Origin: Mesorhizobium sp. WSM4904
GTDB taxonomy: Bacteria > Pseudomonadota > Alphaproteobacteria > Rhizobiales > Rhizobiaceae
Reading direction: 5' to 3'
Assembly: GCF_029674545.1 (NCBI RefSeq)
Contig: NZ_CP121354.1
Location: 248,001-312,000, forward strand
Length of the DNA stretch: 64,000 nucleotides
In this document: piece by piece, positions 17,509-25,627 of the stretch
Layout of the letters: each line of letters begins with the position of its first letter
Position numbering within the stretch: position 1 is the first letter of the stretch
Notes under the pieces: model-generated
What the model saw: the letters and a program-made list of their open reading frames with translations, nothing else
What the model was told of the DNA's origin: nothing
Databases searched by the model: none
Made by a program: the position numbers and the translations under genes

Positions 17509-18531
17509 ATGAATTACCGATCTATTTCGGACATGAACGACGCGATCCTGCGCAACCTGCACCGGCTGCCGCGCGACATCGACTTGGTGGTCGGTGTGCC
17601 GAGAAGCGGCATACTCGCCGCGACGCTTGTCAGCCTGACGGCGAACATCCCGATGACCGATCTCGACAGCTTCCTCTCCGGCAAGGTCTACACGTCGGGT
17701 GTCACCAAACGCCGTGCAGCGCTCGACCGGCAGCATTCCGAGATGCGCAAGATCCTGGTGATCGACGACAGCGTCAGCGGCGGCAACGCCATGCGCGACG
17801 CGCGCGGCAAGATCGCGGCCGCCGGCATCCAGGGCGATTTCGTCTTCGCCGCCGTGTTCGGCCTGCTGCCGCAGCACAAGGAAACCGACATCGTCTTCGA
17901 GGTCGTGCCGCATCCCCGGATGTTCCAGTGGAACTTCATGCACCACATTTTCCTCGAGCAGTGCTGCGTCGACATAGACGGCGTGCTCTGCCTCGATCCA
18001 ACCGAGGAAGAAAACGACGATGGACCCGCTTACGAGAAATTCCTCACCGAGGCGCGGCCGCTGCTCGGGCCGACGCGCAAGATCGGCTGGCTGGTCACGA
18101 GCCGCCTGGAAAAATACCGCAAGCTGACCGAGGCGTGGCTTGCCAGGCATGAGATCAAATACGACCACCTGATCATGCTCGACCTGCCGAGCAAAGCCGA
18201 GCGACAGCGGCTCGGCGCGCATGGCAGCTTCAAGGCCGAGTTCTACCGCAAGTCGGAGGCCATCCTGTTCATTGAAAGCGAGCACGAACAGGCGCTCAAG
18301 ATCGCCAAACTGTCGGGCAAGCCGGTGCTGTGCGTCGAAACCAACATAGTAAGCTTTCCCGACGCCCTCTCGCTGCCGGCGCTGGAGCAGGCCGCCCGCA
18401 ACCTTCCAGCACGTCTCAGGCAGGTCAATTCGCATGGGGGGCGCAAGGCAGCCGCCAAGAAAATGGCACAGTTGCTGCTTGGCAAACGCGGTTATGAGAC
18501 GCTCAAGAGCCGGATCAAGCGACCAGCATGA
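17509..18531 (+). CDS. Phosphoribosyltransferase-HAD fusion, candidate ribofuranosyl transferase
   Basis: 340 aa in two halves. Residues 1-140 form a type I phosphoribosyltransferase: VGVPRSGI (28-35) and the PRPP loop VIDDSVSGGNA (84-94). Residues 150-300 form a HAD-like phosphatase: DIDGV (155-159, with Asp155/Asp157), TSR (197-199), Lys248 and IESEHEQA (255-262). PRPP transfer followed by removal of the 5-phosphate is the two-step logic of the dual-domain ribofuranosyltransferases described for Klebsiella O-antigens, although those have a divergent transferase fold. Mesorhizobium loti EPS carries a terminal riburonic acid, so I infer a role in adding ribose. It has a good RBS (GAGGGTAAGG). 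A cytosolic nucleotide-salvage role is the alternative. Confidence 0.7.
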   Translation: MNYRSISDMNDAILRNLHRLPRDIDLVVGVPRSGILAATLVSLTANIPMTDLDSFLSGKVYTSGVTKRRAALDRQHSEMRKILVIDDSVSGGNAMRDARGKIAAAGIQGDFVFAAVFGLLPQHKETDIVFEVVPHPRMFQWNFMHHIFLEQCCVDIDGVLCLDPTEEENDDGPAYEKFLTEARPLLGPTRKIGWLVTSRLEKYRKLTEAWLARHEIKYDHLIMLDLPSKAERQRLGAHGSFKAEFYRKSEAILFIESEHEQALKIAKLSGKPVLCVETNIVSFPDALSLPALEQAARNLPARLRQVNSHGGRKAAAKKMAQLLLGKRGYETLKSRIKRPA

Positions 18532-18640
18532 ACACAGAAGCACACCCTGCACCCATTTGAAGATCGAAAGCTCAGTCCAATCGAAATGAACGACCCTCGA
18601 TGAGCTACCGAATATCGGAGCTGTGGCCGGAGATCAGCCT

Positions 18641-19432
18641 ATGGACCTCACACGCAGAGAATTGCTGACATCCCTTCTCGCTCCTGCGGCAATGCCGCTG
18701 GTTGCCGGACGCGCCATGGCGCAAACCGCCGATGAAGGCGCAAAGCCTACCCTCGCCCCGCTTCCGGATTGGTCGAAAGTCAAGCTCCAGCTCTGGAAAT
18801 ACGACAATCCGTTCGTTCCCTCGCAATGGAGCGAGCCCAAGCTCGGCGGCTATGACTGGAAGGCCGCAAACGTCAAGATCGTTGACGGGGCGCTTCAGCT
18901 GACCGTCAGCGAAAAGGCCTCCGCGCAAGTTATCGCGGGCGGCAAATCGGAGTCGGCGTCGGCGCGTTGGGAAGTGGATGTGACGCTGCCGACCATGAGG
19001 CCCGGGCTTGTCGCGGCTCCGCTGTGGACATTCAACGACAAGGCTCACGAAGAAATCGATTTCGAAATCGTGGGCACGAAAGGACTGCAACTCACCGTCT
19101 GGGCGAACGTCAACAATCAGCACAAGAGCGTGTGGGTCAAATGGGTCCAGCTTGGCGATCTCTCGGGCAAGCGGTACCGGCTCGGCATAGAATATGAAGC
19201 CGGCAAACGGGTGACCTTCCTCATCGATGGAGACGAGGCCGCCGTCGTGACGCCTGCCGATACGGCCGGCGGTGCGTTTCCGGACAAGCCGATGCGGCCT
19301 TATTTCGATCTGTGGGTCGCTGCCGGCGACGTGATGGACCCGCGCTGGGCCGGCAAATGGGAACCGATGGCGCCCGCCGACAAGCTGGTCATGACCATGC
19401 ATGGCTACAGGCGCACCGACCTCGGTGCGTGA
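18641..19432 (+). CDS. Tat-exported GH16-like glycan hydrolase
   Basis: 263-aa protein with a twin-arginine signal (TRRELLTSLL, cleavage probably after AMA at about 27). The mature part has a beta-glucanase (GH16) type active-site strand EEIDFEIVG with Glu138, Asp140 and Glu142 as nucleophile, helper and acid/base, and DLWVAAGDVMDPRWAG near the C-terminus. It differs clearly from the ExoK-type GH16 at 24112. Likely cleaves or remodels the EPS in the periplasm or outside the cell. The first in-frame ATG is at 18623, but the signal peptide starts properly at 18641. Confidence 0.75.
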   Translation: MDLTRRELLTSLLAPAAMPLVAGRAMAQTADEGAKPTLAPLPDWSKVKLQLWKYDNPFVPSQWSEPKLGGYDWKAANVKIVDGALQLTVSEKASAQVIAGGKSESASARWEVDVTLPTMRPGLVAAPLWTFNDKAHEEIDFEIVGTKGLQLTVWANVNNQHKSVWVKWVQLGDLSGKRYRLGIEYEAGKRVTFLIDGDEAAVVTPADTAGGAFPDKPMRPYFDLWVAAGDVMDPRWAGKWEPMAPADKLVMTMHGYRRTDLGA

Positions 19433-19496
19433 AGGCCGGCAGCCGCAAGCCGGGGGTTGCATCGGCGTGCCGCCGTTGACGGATGCGACAGCTTGG

Positions 19497-20576
19497 CTAT
19501 GCCGCGCGGCGGGAACGTTGCTGCGCCGCCTTGTCGAGTAGTGAGAAGAAGATAGCGAACTGACGTTCCGGGTCGAGTTCCGCTCGCTCGGAGAAGGTGC
19601 GAGCCGCGGTCGAAAGCCGTTCATACTCCTGTTTGTCGTTCCACAGCCGCCTCACCGCCTCGACCCAGTCCGTGAGCGGCGCGTCATAATCCAGTACCAC
19701 GCCGCCGGAACCGATCGCCTCCGGCAGGCCGCCGCGCCGCGAGCCGACGACCGGGATGCCACTGCAATGGGCTTCCGAAGCGACGCGGCCCCAGGCCTCT
19801 TCCCATTTGCTCGGCGCAAGCAGGATCCTGGTTCGGCCGTAAACCGTCTTCATGTCGTTCGTGCGGCTCTCCAGCTTGATGTTGGAATAGGGCGCGATAG
19901 CCTGTTCGACGCGGGCGCGATGGTCTTCGTCCAGCTTCCAACTCTCAACGAACAGGAACGGGATTTCCGGAGAGGCAGCCGCAATCTTCACCGCAAGATC
20001 GAAGCCTTTCTCTTCATAGGGGTTGATGAAGGTGACGAACTCGCCGGTCGTCGGCGTGCTGTAGAGGGCGGGACTGATCGTCGGCGGCAGGACCGCCGAA
20101 TCGATGCCGAACTCCCGCTTGTAGGTGCGCGCCGTGAATTCGGAATTGGCAATGTAGTGCGCGGAATTCAGCTCACGAAGGTCGCCGCCCAATTCATGGA
20201 ACTCCACATTCCTCAGATAGACGACCAGCGGCACACCCTCGGCCTGCAGCGCCTTGCCGAGCGGGACCGACTTGTGGCACTGCACCACCGCGACGTCCGG
20301 CTTCATCTTCTCGACGGCAAACCGGGCGGCTTCCCAGGGAAACCAGGCACGCACCACCGGGTAGCCGGGAAAGTTGTCGATGACCGCTGGCTGCCGCAGC
20401 AGTTTCATCTTGGCGCGCGCCCTGAAGCCGAAGAAGCCGTCTCCGAACAAGGCCGCGAGCACCGATGCCTCATGTCCGTGCTCGATCAACTGCTCTGCCA
20501 GGTGATGCGTGCTCGACTGGACGCCGCCGCTGAATTCGGGCGTGTATCCGTTGCCGCCTGCGAAAATCACTTTCAT
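19497..20576 (-). CDS. GT4 glycosyltransferase of the EPS locus
   Basis: 359-aa GT-B enzyme, family 4. The N-terminal half starts MKVIFAGGNGYTPEFSGGVQ with the acceptor-side glycine loop; the C-terminal half has FVTFINPYEEKG, LLAPSKWEEAWGRVASEA (donor-site E-x7-E, Glu-Ala-Trp-Gly-Arg-Val) and GGLPEAIGSGG. Cytoplasmic. It is in the same orientation as the dehydrogenase and ugd genes upstream, and could transfer GlcA from the UDP-GlcA made by Ugd (inference). Confidence 0.8.
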   Translation of the reverse strand: MKVIFAGGNGYTPEFSGGVQSSTHHLAEQLIEHGHEASVLAALFGDGFFGFRARAKMKLLRQPAVIDNFPGYPVVRAWFPWEAARFAVEKMKPDVAVVQCHKSVPLGKALQAEGVPLVVYLRNVEFHELGGDLRELNSAHYIANSEFTARTYKREFGIDSAVLPPTISPALYSTPTTGEFVTFINPYEEKGFDLAVKIAAASPEIPFLFVESWKLDEDHRARVEQAIAPYSNIKLESRTNDMKTVYGRTRILLAPSKWEEAWGRVASEAHCSGIPVVGSRRGGLPEAIGSGGVVLDYDAPLTDWVEAVRRLWNDKQEYERLSTAARTFSERAELDPERQFAIFFSLLDKAAQQRSRRAA

Positions 20577-20636
20577 GGGCTCGGCTCCTTGTCACGTTTG
20601 TTTGGCCCGACGGCGTGTTTTGCCCGCCCCGCGACT

Positions 20637-21080
20637 TCAGACATTTTGCTGCTCGAGATTGGCGAAGGGATTGGTGCATGGATGCCAACCGGTGAAGCGG
20701 ATCGGGTCGGCGGGCGAGCTGCGCCAGGCATAGTCGGTCAGCATGTGGAACTCGGCGATGACCCAGCGTTCGAAATTCCTGACATCCTGCTGCTTCTGCC
20801 CGGGCAGGAATTCGCGCGCCTTGTCGAGCCTCACCGTCTCCAAAAGCGTCACCGCATCCGCCAGCTTGTCGCTCGGGAATACCCACGGATTGCGGCTGCG
20901 GAATTCGAGCACGAACTGCTGCAGATGCTCGATGCGCATGTTGAGCGACCCGAAGTATCTTTCGAGCGTGACGCGGACCAGATCCTCATCCGAGAAGGAC
21001 GATACCGCGGCAGCGGCGATGCCCGTTGAGGCGATGCCGCCGGCAACAACGGCCAGCGCGGTGCGTCGCGTGATCTTCAT
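20637..21080 (-). CDS. Tat-signal small subunit of a membrane sugar/alcohol dehydrogenase
   Basis: 147 aa. The N-terminus KITRRTALAVVAGGIASTG is a twin-arginine signal, followed by a helical domain like the gamma subunit of FAD-glucose/gluconate/sorbitol dehydrogenases, ending in FTGWHPCTNPF. Such subunits carry the cofactor-loaded catalytic partner through the Tat system. The partner gene (GMC dehydrogenase) lies directly upstream. An ATG at 21095 overlaps its stop codon (ATGA), but AAGGAGG sits 6-8 bases before ATG 21080, which I take as the start. Confidence 0.7.
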   Translation of the reverse strand: MKITRRTALAVVAGGIASTGIAAAAVSSFSDEDLVRVTLERYFGSLNMRIEHLQQFVLEFRSRNPWVFPSDKLADAVTLLETVRLDKAREFLPGQKQQDVRNFERWVIAEFHMLTDYAWRSSPADPIRFTGWHPCTNPFANLEQQNV

Positions 21081-21091
21081 CGGCCCCTCCT

Positions 21092-22537
21092 TCATGCCAG
21101 CCGGGTCGCCGCCCGCAGCGAAAGGGCGGCGGCGGTCAGGCTTGGGTTGGCGCAGGAGCAGCTCGGATAGGTGCTGGTGCCGACAACGACCAGGTTCCGG
21201 AGCTGGTGGTGGATCATGTCGCGGTCGACCACCGAGTCGGCCGGGCCGGTGCCCATCCGCAAGGTGCCCTGCACATGCGATTCGGTCGGCCGTATGCCAC
21301 GGTCGAAGATCTGTTCGACCGGCAGCGGCTTGAGCAGCGCCGGCAGCCGCTCGAGCGCCTTGGCCATGCCTTTGGTTGCGTAGTCCGACGCATCCTTGAA
21401 GCTGACGAAGGCATTCTCGTCCTTGTCGAGGATCACCCGGTTTTCCGGATCGAGCAGGTTTTCGGTGACGATGACCAGCGGCAGCACTTGCCGCAGCCGA
21501 CCCTTCTCGGCACGCATGCCATGCTGCCAGCGGTTCTCGAAATAAACCAGCGCCGCCGCGTGCTCGGCGCGATGCGGGCCGTCATAGAGACCGAAATTCA
21601 GGCCGGTGGTGATGGTGCTGCCGTCGAAATTGTCGACGCCGTCGAGATAGACCTCGTAGTTCCAGCCGTAGGATTCGTGCAGGCCGAGCCCGACGAACTC
21701 GCCGCCAAGCCCGGAGCGCAGCATGATCGCCGGGCTCTGGATGGCATTGGCGCCGAGGATGACCAGGTCGCCGCTGACCGAATATTCCTTGCCGTTGCGC
21801 AGGAAAACGACCGAACGGACCGAACCGCCCGAATGGTCGAGCCGGCGCACCTCGGCGCCCAGGCACACCGACACGTCCGCGTGCTGGAAGACGTGCATCA
21901 AACCGTTGTTGACGGTGAACTTGGCGTCGACCGGACACAGCCAGCACCTGAGGTTGGCGCAGCATGAGGTGCGCTGCGCCGTCGCCACCCGGGCGCGGGC
22001 GGTCGGCATGACGAAATGCTGCTCAGGCTGCGCCGCCTTCATCATCCGGTCCGGCGTCGACATGCGGTGCGGCGGCTGCGGGAACGGCCGCGAGCGCGGC
22101 AGCATCCGCGCCATGTCGGGATCGCCCGAGATCGACATGACCTCCTCGGCGTCGCAATAGAACGGCTCGAGATCGTCATAGCTGATCGGCCAGTCGTTGC
22201 CGACGCCGTAGGTGCTCTTCAGCCTGAAGTCGTTGGGGTGGAAGCGCGGCGTCTGCGCGAACCAGCAGTTGGTGCCGCCGCCGAGGCCGATCGTGTAGTT
22301 CCATGGCTTGTCGGCATTGTCGGTCTTGTAGGTGCTCTCGTCGTCTATGTCGGTGTTGGCGTTCTGGTTGAGCTGCCATTCGTGCGTGTTGTGGCGGCCC
22401 CATTCGAGCACCAGGGCGCGGACTTTGCGCCGCTTCAAGAACTCATGCAGGAAGAAGGCTGAACCGAAACCGGAACCGATGACGACGAGATCGAAATGCT
22501 CGTTGGCGATTTGTTCGGGCTGAACATCCATCACCAT
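21092..22537 (-). CDS. GMC-family FAD dehydrogenase, catalytic subunit with Fe-S cysteines
   Basis: 481 aa. FAD-binding GSGFGSAF (21-28); GGGTNCWFAQTPRFHP (86-101), the GMC signature region; C-terminal catalytic His421 in ESHVQGTLRMG and Asn464 in CANPSLTAAAL. Cys192, Cys193 and Cys198 have the i, i+1, i+6 spacing of the 3Fe-4S ligands of Burkholderia FAD-glucose dehydrogenase. No signal peptide, consistent with export as cargo of the small Tat subunit encoded next. No cytochrome c subunit is nearby. Oxidises a sugar or primary alcohol in the periplasm; oxidation of an EPS ribosyl residue to riburonic acid is a hypothesis drawn from context. Confidence 0.8.
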   Translation of the reverse strand: MVMDVQPEQIANEHFDLVVIGSGFGSAFFLHEFLKRRKVRALVLEWGRHNTHEWQLNQNANTDIDDESTYKTDNADKPWNYTIGLGGGTNCWFAQTPRFHPNDFRLKSTYGVGNDWPISYDDLEPFYCDAEEVMSISGDPDMARMLPRSRPFPQPPHRMSTPDRMMKAAQPEQHFVMPTARARVATAQRTSCCANLRCWLCPVDAKFTVNNGLMHVFQHADVSVCLGAEVRRLDHSGGSVRSVVFLRNGKEYSVSGDLVILGANAIQSPAIMLRSGLGGEFVGLGLHESYGWNYEVYLDGVDNFDGSTITTGLNFGLYDGPHRAEHAAALVYFENRWQHGMRAEKGRLRQVLPLVIVTENLLDPENRVILDKDENAFVSFKDASDYATKGMAKALERLPALLKPLPVEQIFDRGIRPTESHVQGTLRMGTGPADSVVDRDMIHHQLRNLVVVGTSTYPSCSCANPSLTAAALSLRAATRLA

Positions 22538-22648
22538 CAGATCGAACCCTTTGCCGAAACGCGCACGATCATGATCGGCCTCCCCGTCATTGTCGGCCCC
22601 ATTGTCGTTCGCCGGAGCCGATCGGCGGGAGGCTCACCGCAGCCGCCG

Positions 22649-23980
22649 TCATGCCGCCATCCTGCCGATCGAATGGTATTCGATGCCGTAGCGCGCGATG
22701 ACCTTCGGATCGTAGAGGTTGCGGCCATCGAAGATGACCGGCGTGGTCAGCGCGTCCTTGAGCGCGTCGAAGGAGGGAGCCCTGAAGCTCTTCCACTCGG
22801 TGCAGATCAGAAGCGAGTCGGCGCCGCGCAGCGCCGCCTCCTTGGTGCCGCAAAGCAGGAGATCCTCGCGCAGGCCGTAGATGGCCTGGCATTCCTGCAT
22901 CGCCTCCGGATCATAGGCTTGCACCTTGGCGCCGGCCGCCCACAGCGCCTCCATCAGCGTGCGCGACGGGGCCTCGCGCATATCGTCGGTATTCGGCTTG
23001 AAGGCTAGCCCCCAGACGGCGAAGGTCTTGCCCCTGAGGTTGCCCTGGAAATAGCGGTCGACCTTCTCGAACAGCACCGATTTCTGCGCGTTGTTGCGCT
23101 CCTCGACGGCGCGCAGCAGCTTGGCGTCGAACTTCACGCCCTCGGCGGTCTTGATCAGCGCGCGCACATCCTTGGGGAAGCAGGAGCCGCCATAGCCGAG
23201 GCCGGGATAGATGAAGTGGTAGCCGATGCGCGGATCGCTGCCGATGCCCTTGCGCACCTCTTCGATGTCGGCGCCCAACTGTTCGGCCAGATTGGCCATC
23301 TCGTTCATGAAGCTGATCTTGGTCGCTAGCATGCAGTTGGCCGCATATTTGGTGAACTCGGCGCTGCGCACGTCCATCACGATCATCTTTTCGTGGTTGC
23401 GGTTGAACGGCGCGTAAAGCTCGCGCATCACCGCCTCGGTGTCTTCGCTCGACGTGCCGACGATGATGCGATCGGGCTTCATGCAATCGGCGACGGCAGA
23501 ACCCTCCTTGAGGAATTCAGGGTTCGAGGCGACATCGAAGCTCAGGTCCTCGCGCCCGCGCGCCTTTAGGGTCTCGGCGATCCTTGCCTTGATCTTCTCG
23601 CAGGTGCCGACCGGCACGGTCGATTTGCCGACGACGATCTTGGGCGCGTCCATCTCGCGGCCGATGGCCTCGGCGACGGCGAGCACATATTTCAGATCGG
23701 CCGAGCCGTCCTCGCCGGGCGGCGTGCCGACCGCGATCATCTGGATCTGGCCGTGTTTGACCGCCGCGGCCGCATCGGTGGTGAAGCGGATGCGGCCGGC
23801 GGCGTGGTTTTCCCTGACGAGGCTTTCCAGCCCGGGTTCGAAAATCGGGATGAAGCCCTGATTAAGCCGCTCCACCTTCGCTGCATCGATGTCGACGCAC
23901 ACCACCTCGTGCCCGACCTCCGCGAGCACCGCGGCCTGGACGAGACCGACATAGCCAATTCCAAACACCGTCAAGTTCAT
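22649..23980 (-). CDS. ugd: UDP-glucose 6-dehydrogenase
   Basis: 443-aa NAD-dependent enzyme that oxidises UDP-glucose to UDP-glucuronate in the cytoplasm. Rossmann motif [11 protein letters not shown] (6-16), [10 protein letters not shown] in the middle domain, the catalytic cysteine in [13 protein letters not shown] (around residue 260) and [16 protein letters not shown] in the C-terminal UDP-binding domain. Its position within the EPS locus indicates that the polymer contains glucuronic acid. ATG start at 23980; three hairpins lie just upstream. Confidence 0.95.
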   Translation of the reverse strand: MNLTVFGIGYVGLVQAAVLAEVGHEVVCVDIDAAKVERLNQGFIPIFEPGLESLVRENHAAGRIRFTTDAAAAVKHGQIQMIAVGTPPGEDGSADLKYVLAVAEAIGREMDAPKIVVGKSTVPVGTCEKIKARIAETLKARGREDLSFDVASNPEFLKEGSAVADCMKPDRIIVGTSSEDTEAVMRELYAPFNRNHEKMIVMDVRSAEFTKYAANCMLATKISFMNEMANLAEQLGADIEEVRKGIGSDPRIGYHFIYPGLGYGGSCFPKDVRALIKTAEGVKFDAKLLRAVEERNNAQKSVLFEKVDRYFQGNLRGKTFAVWGLAFKPNTDDMREAPSRTLMEALWAAGAKVQAYDPEAMQECQAIYGLREDLLLCGTKEAALRGADSLLICTEWKSFRAPSFDALKDALTTPVIFDGRNLYDPKVIARYGIEYHSIGRMAA

Positions 23981-24000
23981 TCGGTTCTGTTCCTGTTTAA

Positions 24001-24058
24001 GGCCGGGCCGCAGAACGACCCGGCCAGTTCAGATGTGCCCAGGCCCTTTTGGGCCTGG
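24001..24058. terminator. Two hairpins between exoK-like gene and ugd
   Basis: GGCCGGG (24001-24007) pairs with CCCGGCC (24019-24025); CCAGGCCC-TTTT-GGGCCTGG (24039-24058) is a perfect 8-bp stem. Both lie between two minus-strand genes and probably limit read-through from the GH16 gene into ugd; neither is followed by a clear T-run. Confidence 0.5.
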
Positions 24059-24065
24059 ATGTTGC

Positions 24066-24111
24066 GCATGATCTTATCCCAAAACCGGTCCGCCGTTTTT
24101 GGGGATCATGC
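24066..24111. repeat. Rhizobial palindromic repeat (GCATGATC...GATCATGC)
   Basis: GCATGATC (24066-24073) pairs with GATCATGC (24104-24111), extended by CCCAAAA against TTTTTGGGG. The form matches a dispersed rhizobial intergenic palindrome known to me from memory. It abuts the stop codon of the GH16 gene and may act as its terminator. Confidence 0.6.
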
Positions 24112-24984
24112 CTAGTTGCTGTTACTTATGCTGCACGCCAGCGATTCCGGGAACTGGCACGGCTGGCCCAAGGCGGTGAAGGCGACGCGCTTGACCTCCA
24201 TGGTCACCTTGCGGCCGGGATCGGCGAAGGCGCCCATCCAGTTGGTCAGCTTGTCGCTGCCCCACAGGCTGAAGAAGATCTTCTGCGGATTGGTCGGCAA
24301 TTCGTCCGGATTGGTCACTTCGTTGACCAGCTTGCCGTTGACGTACCAGCGCAGCCGGTCCTTCTCCCAGACGAAGCCATAGTCGTTGAAGCCCTTGTCG
24401 GCGCCGCCCCCGACATCGACCAGCTTGCCGTTCTTCGGCTTGCCCTGGATATAGCTGTTCACCTGGACTTTTGACGGATCCTTGGTGAGCACCTCGAAGT
24501 CGATCTCGTCCCAGGGCTTTTTGTCCTGCGGCCCGATATAGGTGAAGAACGCGGCGTTGAGGCCCGAGCCGCTATCGGTCTTCATCCGCGCCTCGTAGAC
24601 GCCATAGCCATAGCGCTGCTTGGTCTGGATCTCGGCGCAGGCGAACTCGCGATCCTTCAGCTTGCGTTTTTCGAAGCTCAGCGAAAGCACGCCGTCGGAA
24701 AGCCGAACCAGGTCCTTCGACCAGGTGCAGTTCTGGTGATTGCCATTGTTCCAGCCGTCGGAGACGAACCAGCGCGAACGGTCGAAGTTCGAGAAATTGT
24801 CGACAAAGGAGGGCGCGCTCTGCATGCCCTCGGCATGCGCCGGATGCGGGACGGCCGAGACTGCGGCTGCAACGGCGAGCAGCGCTCCTGCCAGGCTTGG
24901 CCAAGGACTGCGTGACCCATTCGAGCGCGGACGCGGCGTGCCGCAAGCTGCCGCGATGGACGTGTTGTTCGAATCTGCGTTCAT
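24112..24984 (-). CDS. exoK: Endo-beta-glucanase ExoK (GH16)
   Basis: 290-aa secreted GH16 enzyme. A hydrophobic segment (SLAGALLAVAAAVSAVPHPAHA, about 30-51) serves as signal peptide. The catalytic strand is WDEIDFEVL with Glu160, Asp162 and Glu164; GYGVYEARMKT and a final KRVAFTALG are typical of lichenase/ExoK proteins. ExoK cleaves nascent succinoglycan to lower molecular weight; here the same role on this EPS is expected. Start at 24984 (GGTGAG upstream) rather than 25014. Confidence 0.88.
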   Translation of the reverse strand: MNADSNNTSIAAACGTPRPRSNGSRSPWPSLAGALLAVAAAVSAVPHPAHAEGMQSAPSFVDNFSNFDRSRWFVSDGWNNGNHQNCTWSKDLVRLSDGVLSLSFEKRKLKDREFACAEIQTKQRYGYGVYEARMKTDSGSGLNAAFFTYIGPQDKKPWDEIDFEVLTKDPSKVQVNSYIQGKPKNGKLVDVGGGADKGFNDYGFVWEKDRLRWYVNGKLVNEVTNPDELPTNPQKIFFSLWGSDKLTNWMGAFADPGRKVTMEVKRVAFTALGQPCQFPESLACSISNSN

Positions 24985-25112
24985 GACAAACTCACCTTGT
25001 GTTGTCCGCCCCAACCCAAAGTCACTTCCCGCCCGCCTCAGCGAGCCGCTTCCGATCTTCCGCCCTTTGAACTCCTTTGGTCTCGTATCGATGATAGTGT
25101 CCGTGGATGCCT

Positions 25113-25502
25113 TCAGCCTCGTCCCGCGGCCTTCGCCAATCCGGTCGGCGCTTTGGTCTGCTGCGTGCCGTCGACAATCGCGTCGAGCGAATGACGCAGT
25201 TCCTTCATCAAGCCTTTCTGGCGCGTGAGCTCGGCGATGCGCCGCTCGTAGTTCAGGATCGCGCCGGTCATCGCGCTGACGTCCGACGACTTATCCGTCG
25301 ACGCGGAGCCGTTCTCCATCGCCTCGACCAGGAAGGCCGCGTTGGTCGCCGTCGACCGATAGCGATTCTCCAGCCCGGTTTTCTCGGCCTCGATCTCGGC
25401 GCCGATCTGGTCGAACAGCTTCGCCAGACGGTCGAAACGCTGGAGATCGGTCTGCCGGTCGCGGGCCGGGTCCCTGGATCTGAAGCCAAAAATCGAAGCC
25501 AT
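25113..25502 (-). CDS. Small coiled-coil protein of unknown function
   Basis: 129 aa, no recognised domain. Residues 15-100 are strongly helical with heptad-like spacing (FDRLAKLFDQIGAEIEAEK, then YERRIAELTRQKGLMKELR). No signal peptide or transmembrane segment, so cytoplasmic. I start at MASIFGFRSRDP (GAAAGG upstream); the longer frame to 25631 would translate a TGC palindrome at 25521-25538. A second, perfect palindrome lies 180 bases upstream inside the exoU coding end. The regulatory elements link it to the EPS regulon, but its role is unknown. Confidence 0.65.
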   Translation of the reverse strand: MASIFGFRSRDPARDRQTDLQRFDRLAKLFDQIGAEIEAEKTGLENRYRSTATNAAFLVEAMENGSASTDKSSDVSAMTGAILNYERRIAELTRQKGLMKELRHSLDAIVDGTQQTKAPTGLAKAAGRG

Positions 25503-25520
25503 TCGATTGGCCTTTCGCAA

Positions 25521-25538
25521 TTGCTGCACCGCAACATA
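25521..25538. promoter_or_regulatory. TGC palindrome before the coiled-coil gene
   Basis: TTGCTGCACCGCAACATA (CTGC-ACC-GCAA), 19 bases before the start codon at 25502. Position close to the start suggests repression if a protein binds it. Confidence 0.5.
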
Positions 25539-25627
25539 GACTGCCATTCTCGGGGCAAGTAGGCAACCTCGTAGTTTCGGAAAGCGGATTTTTTTGGAAA
25601 CGGCCCGACGCCGTTGCCGTCGTCCGA

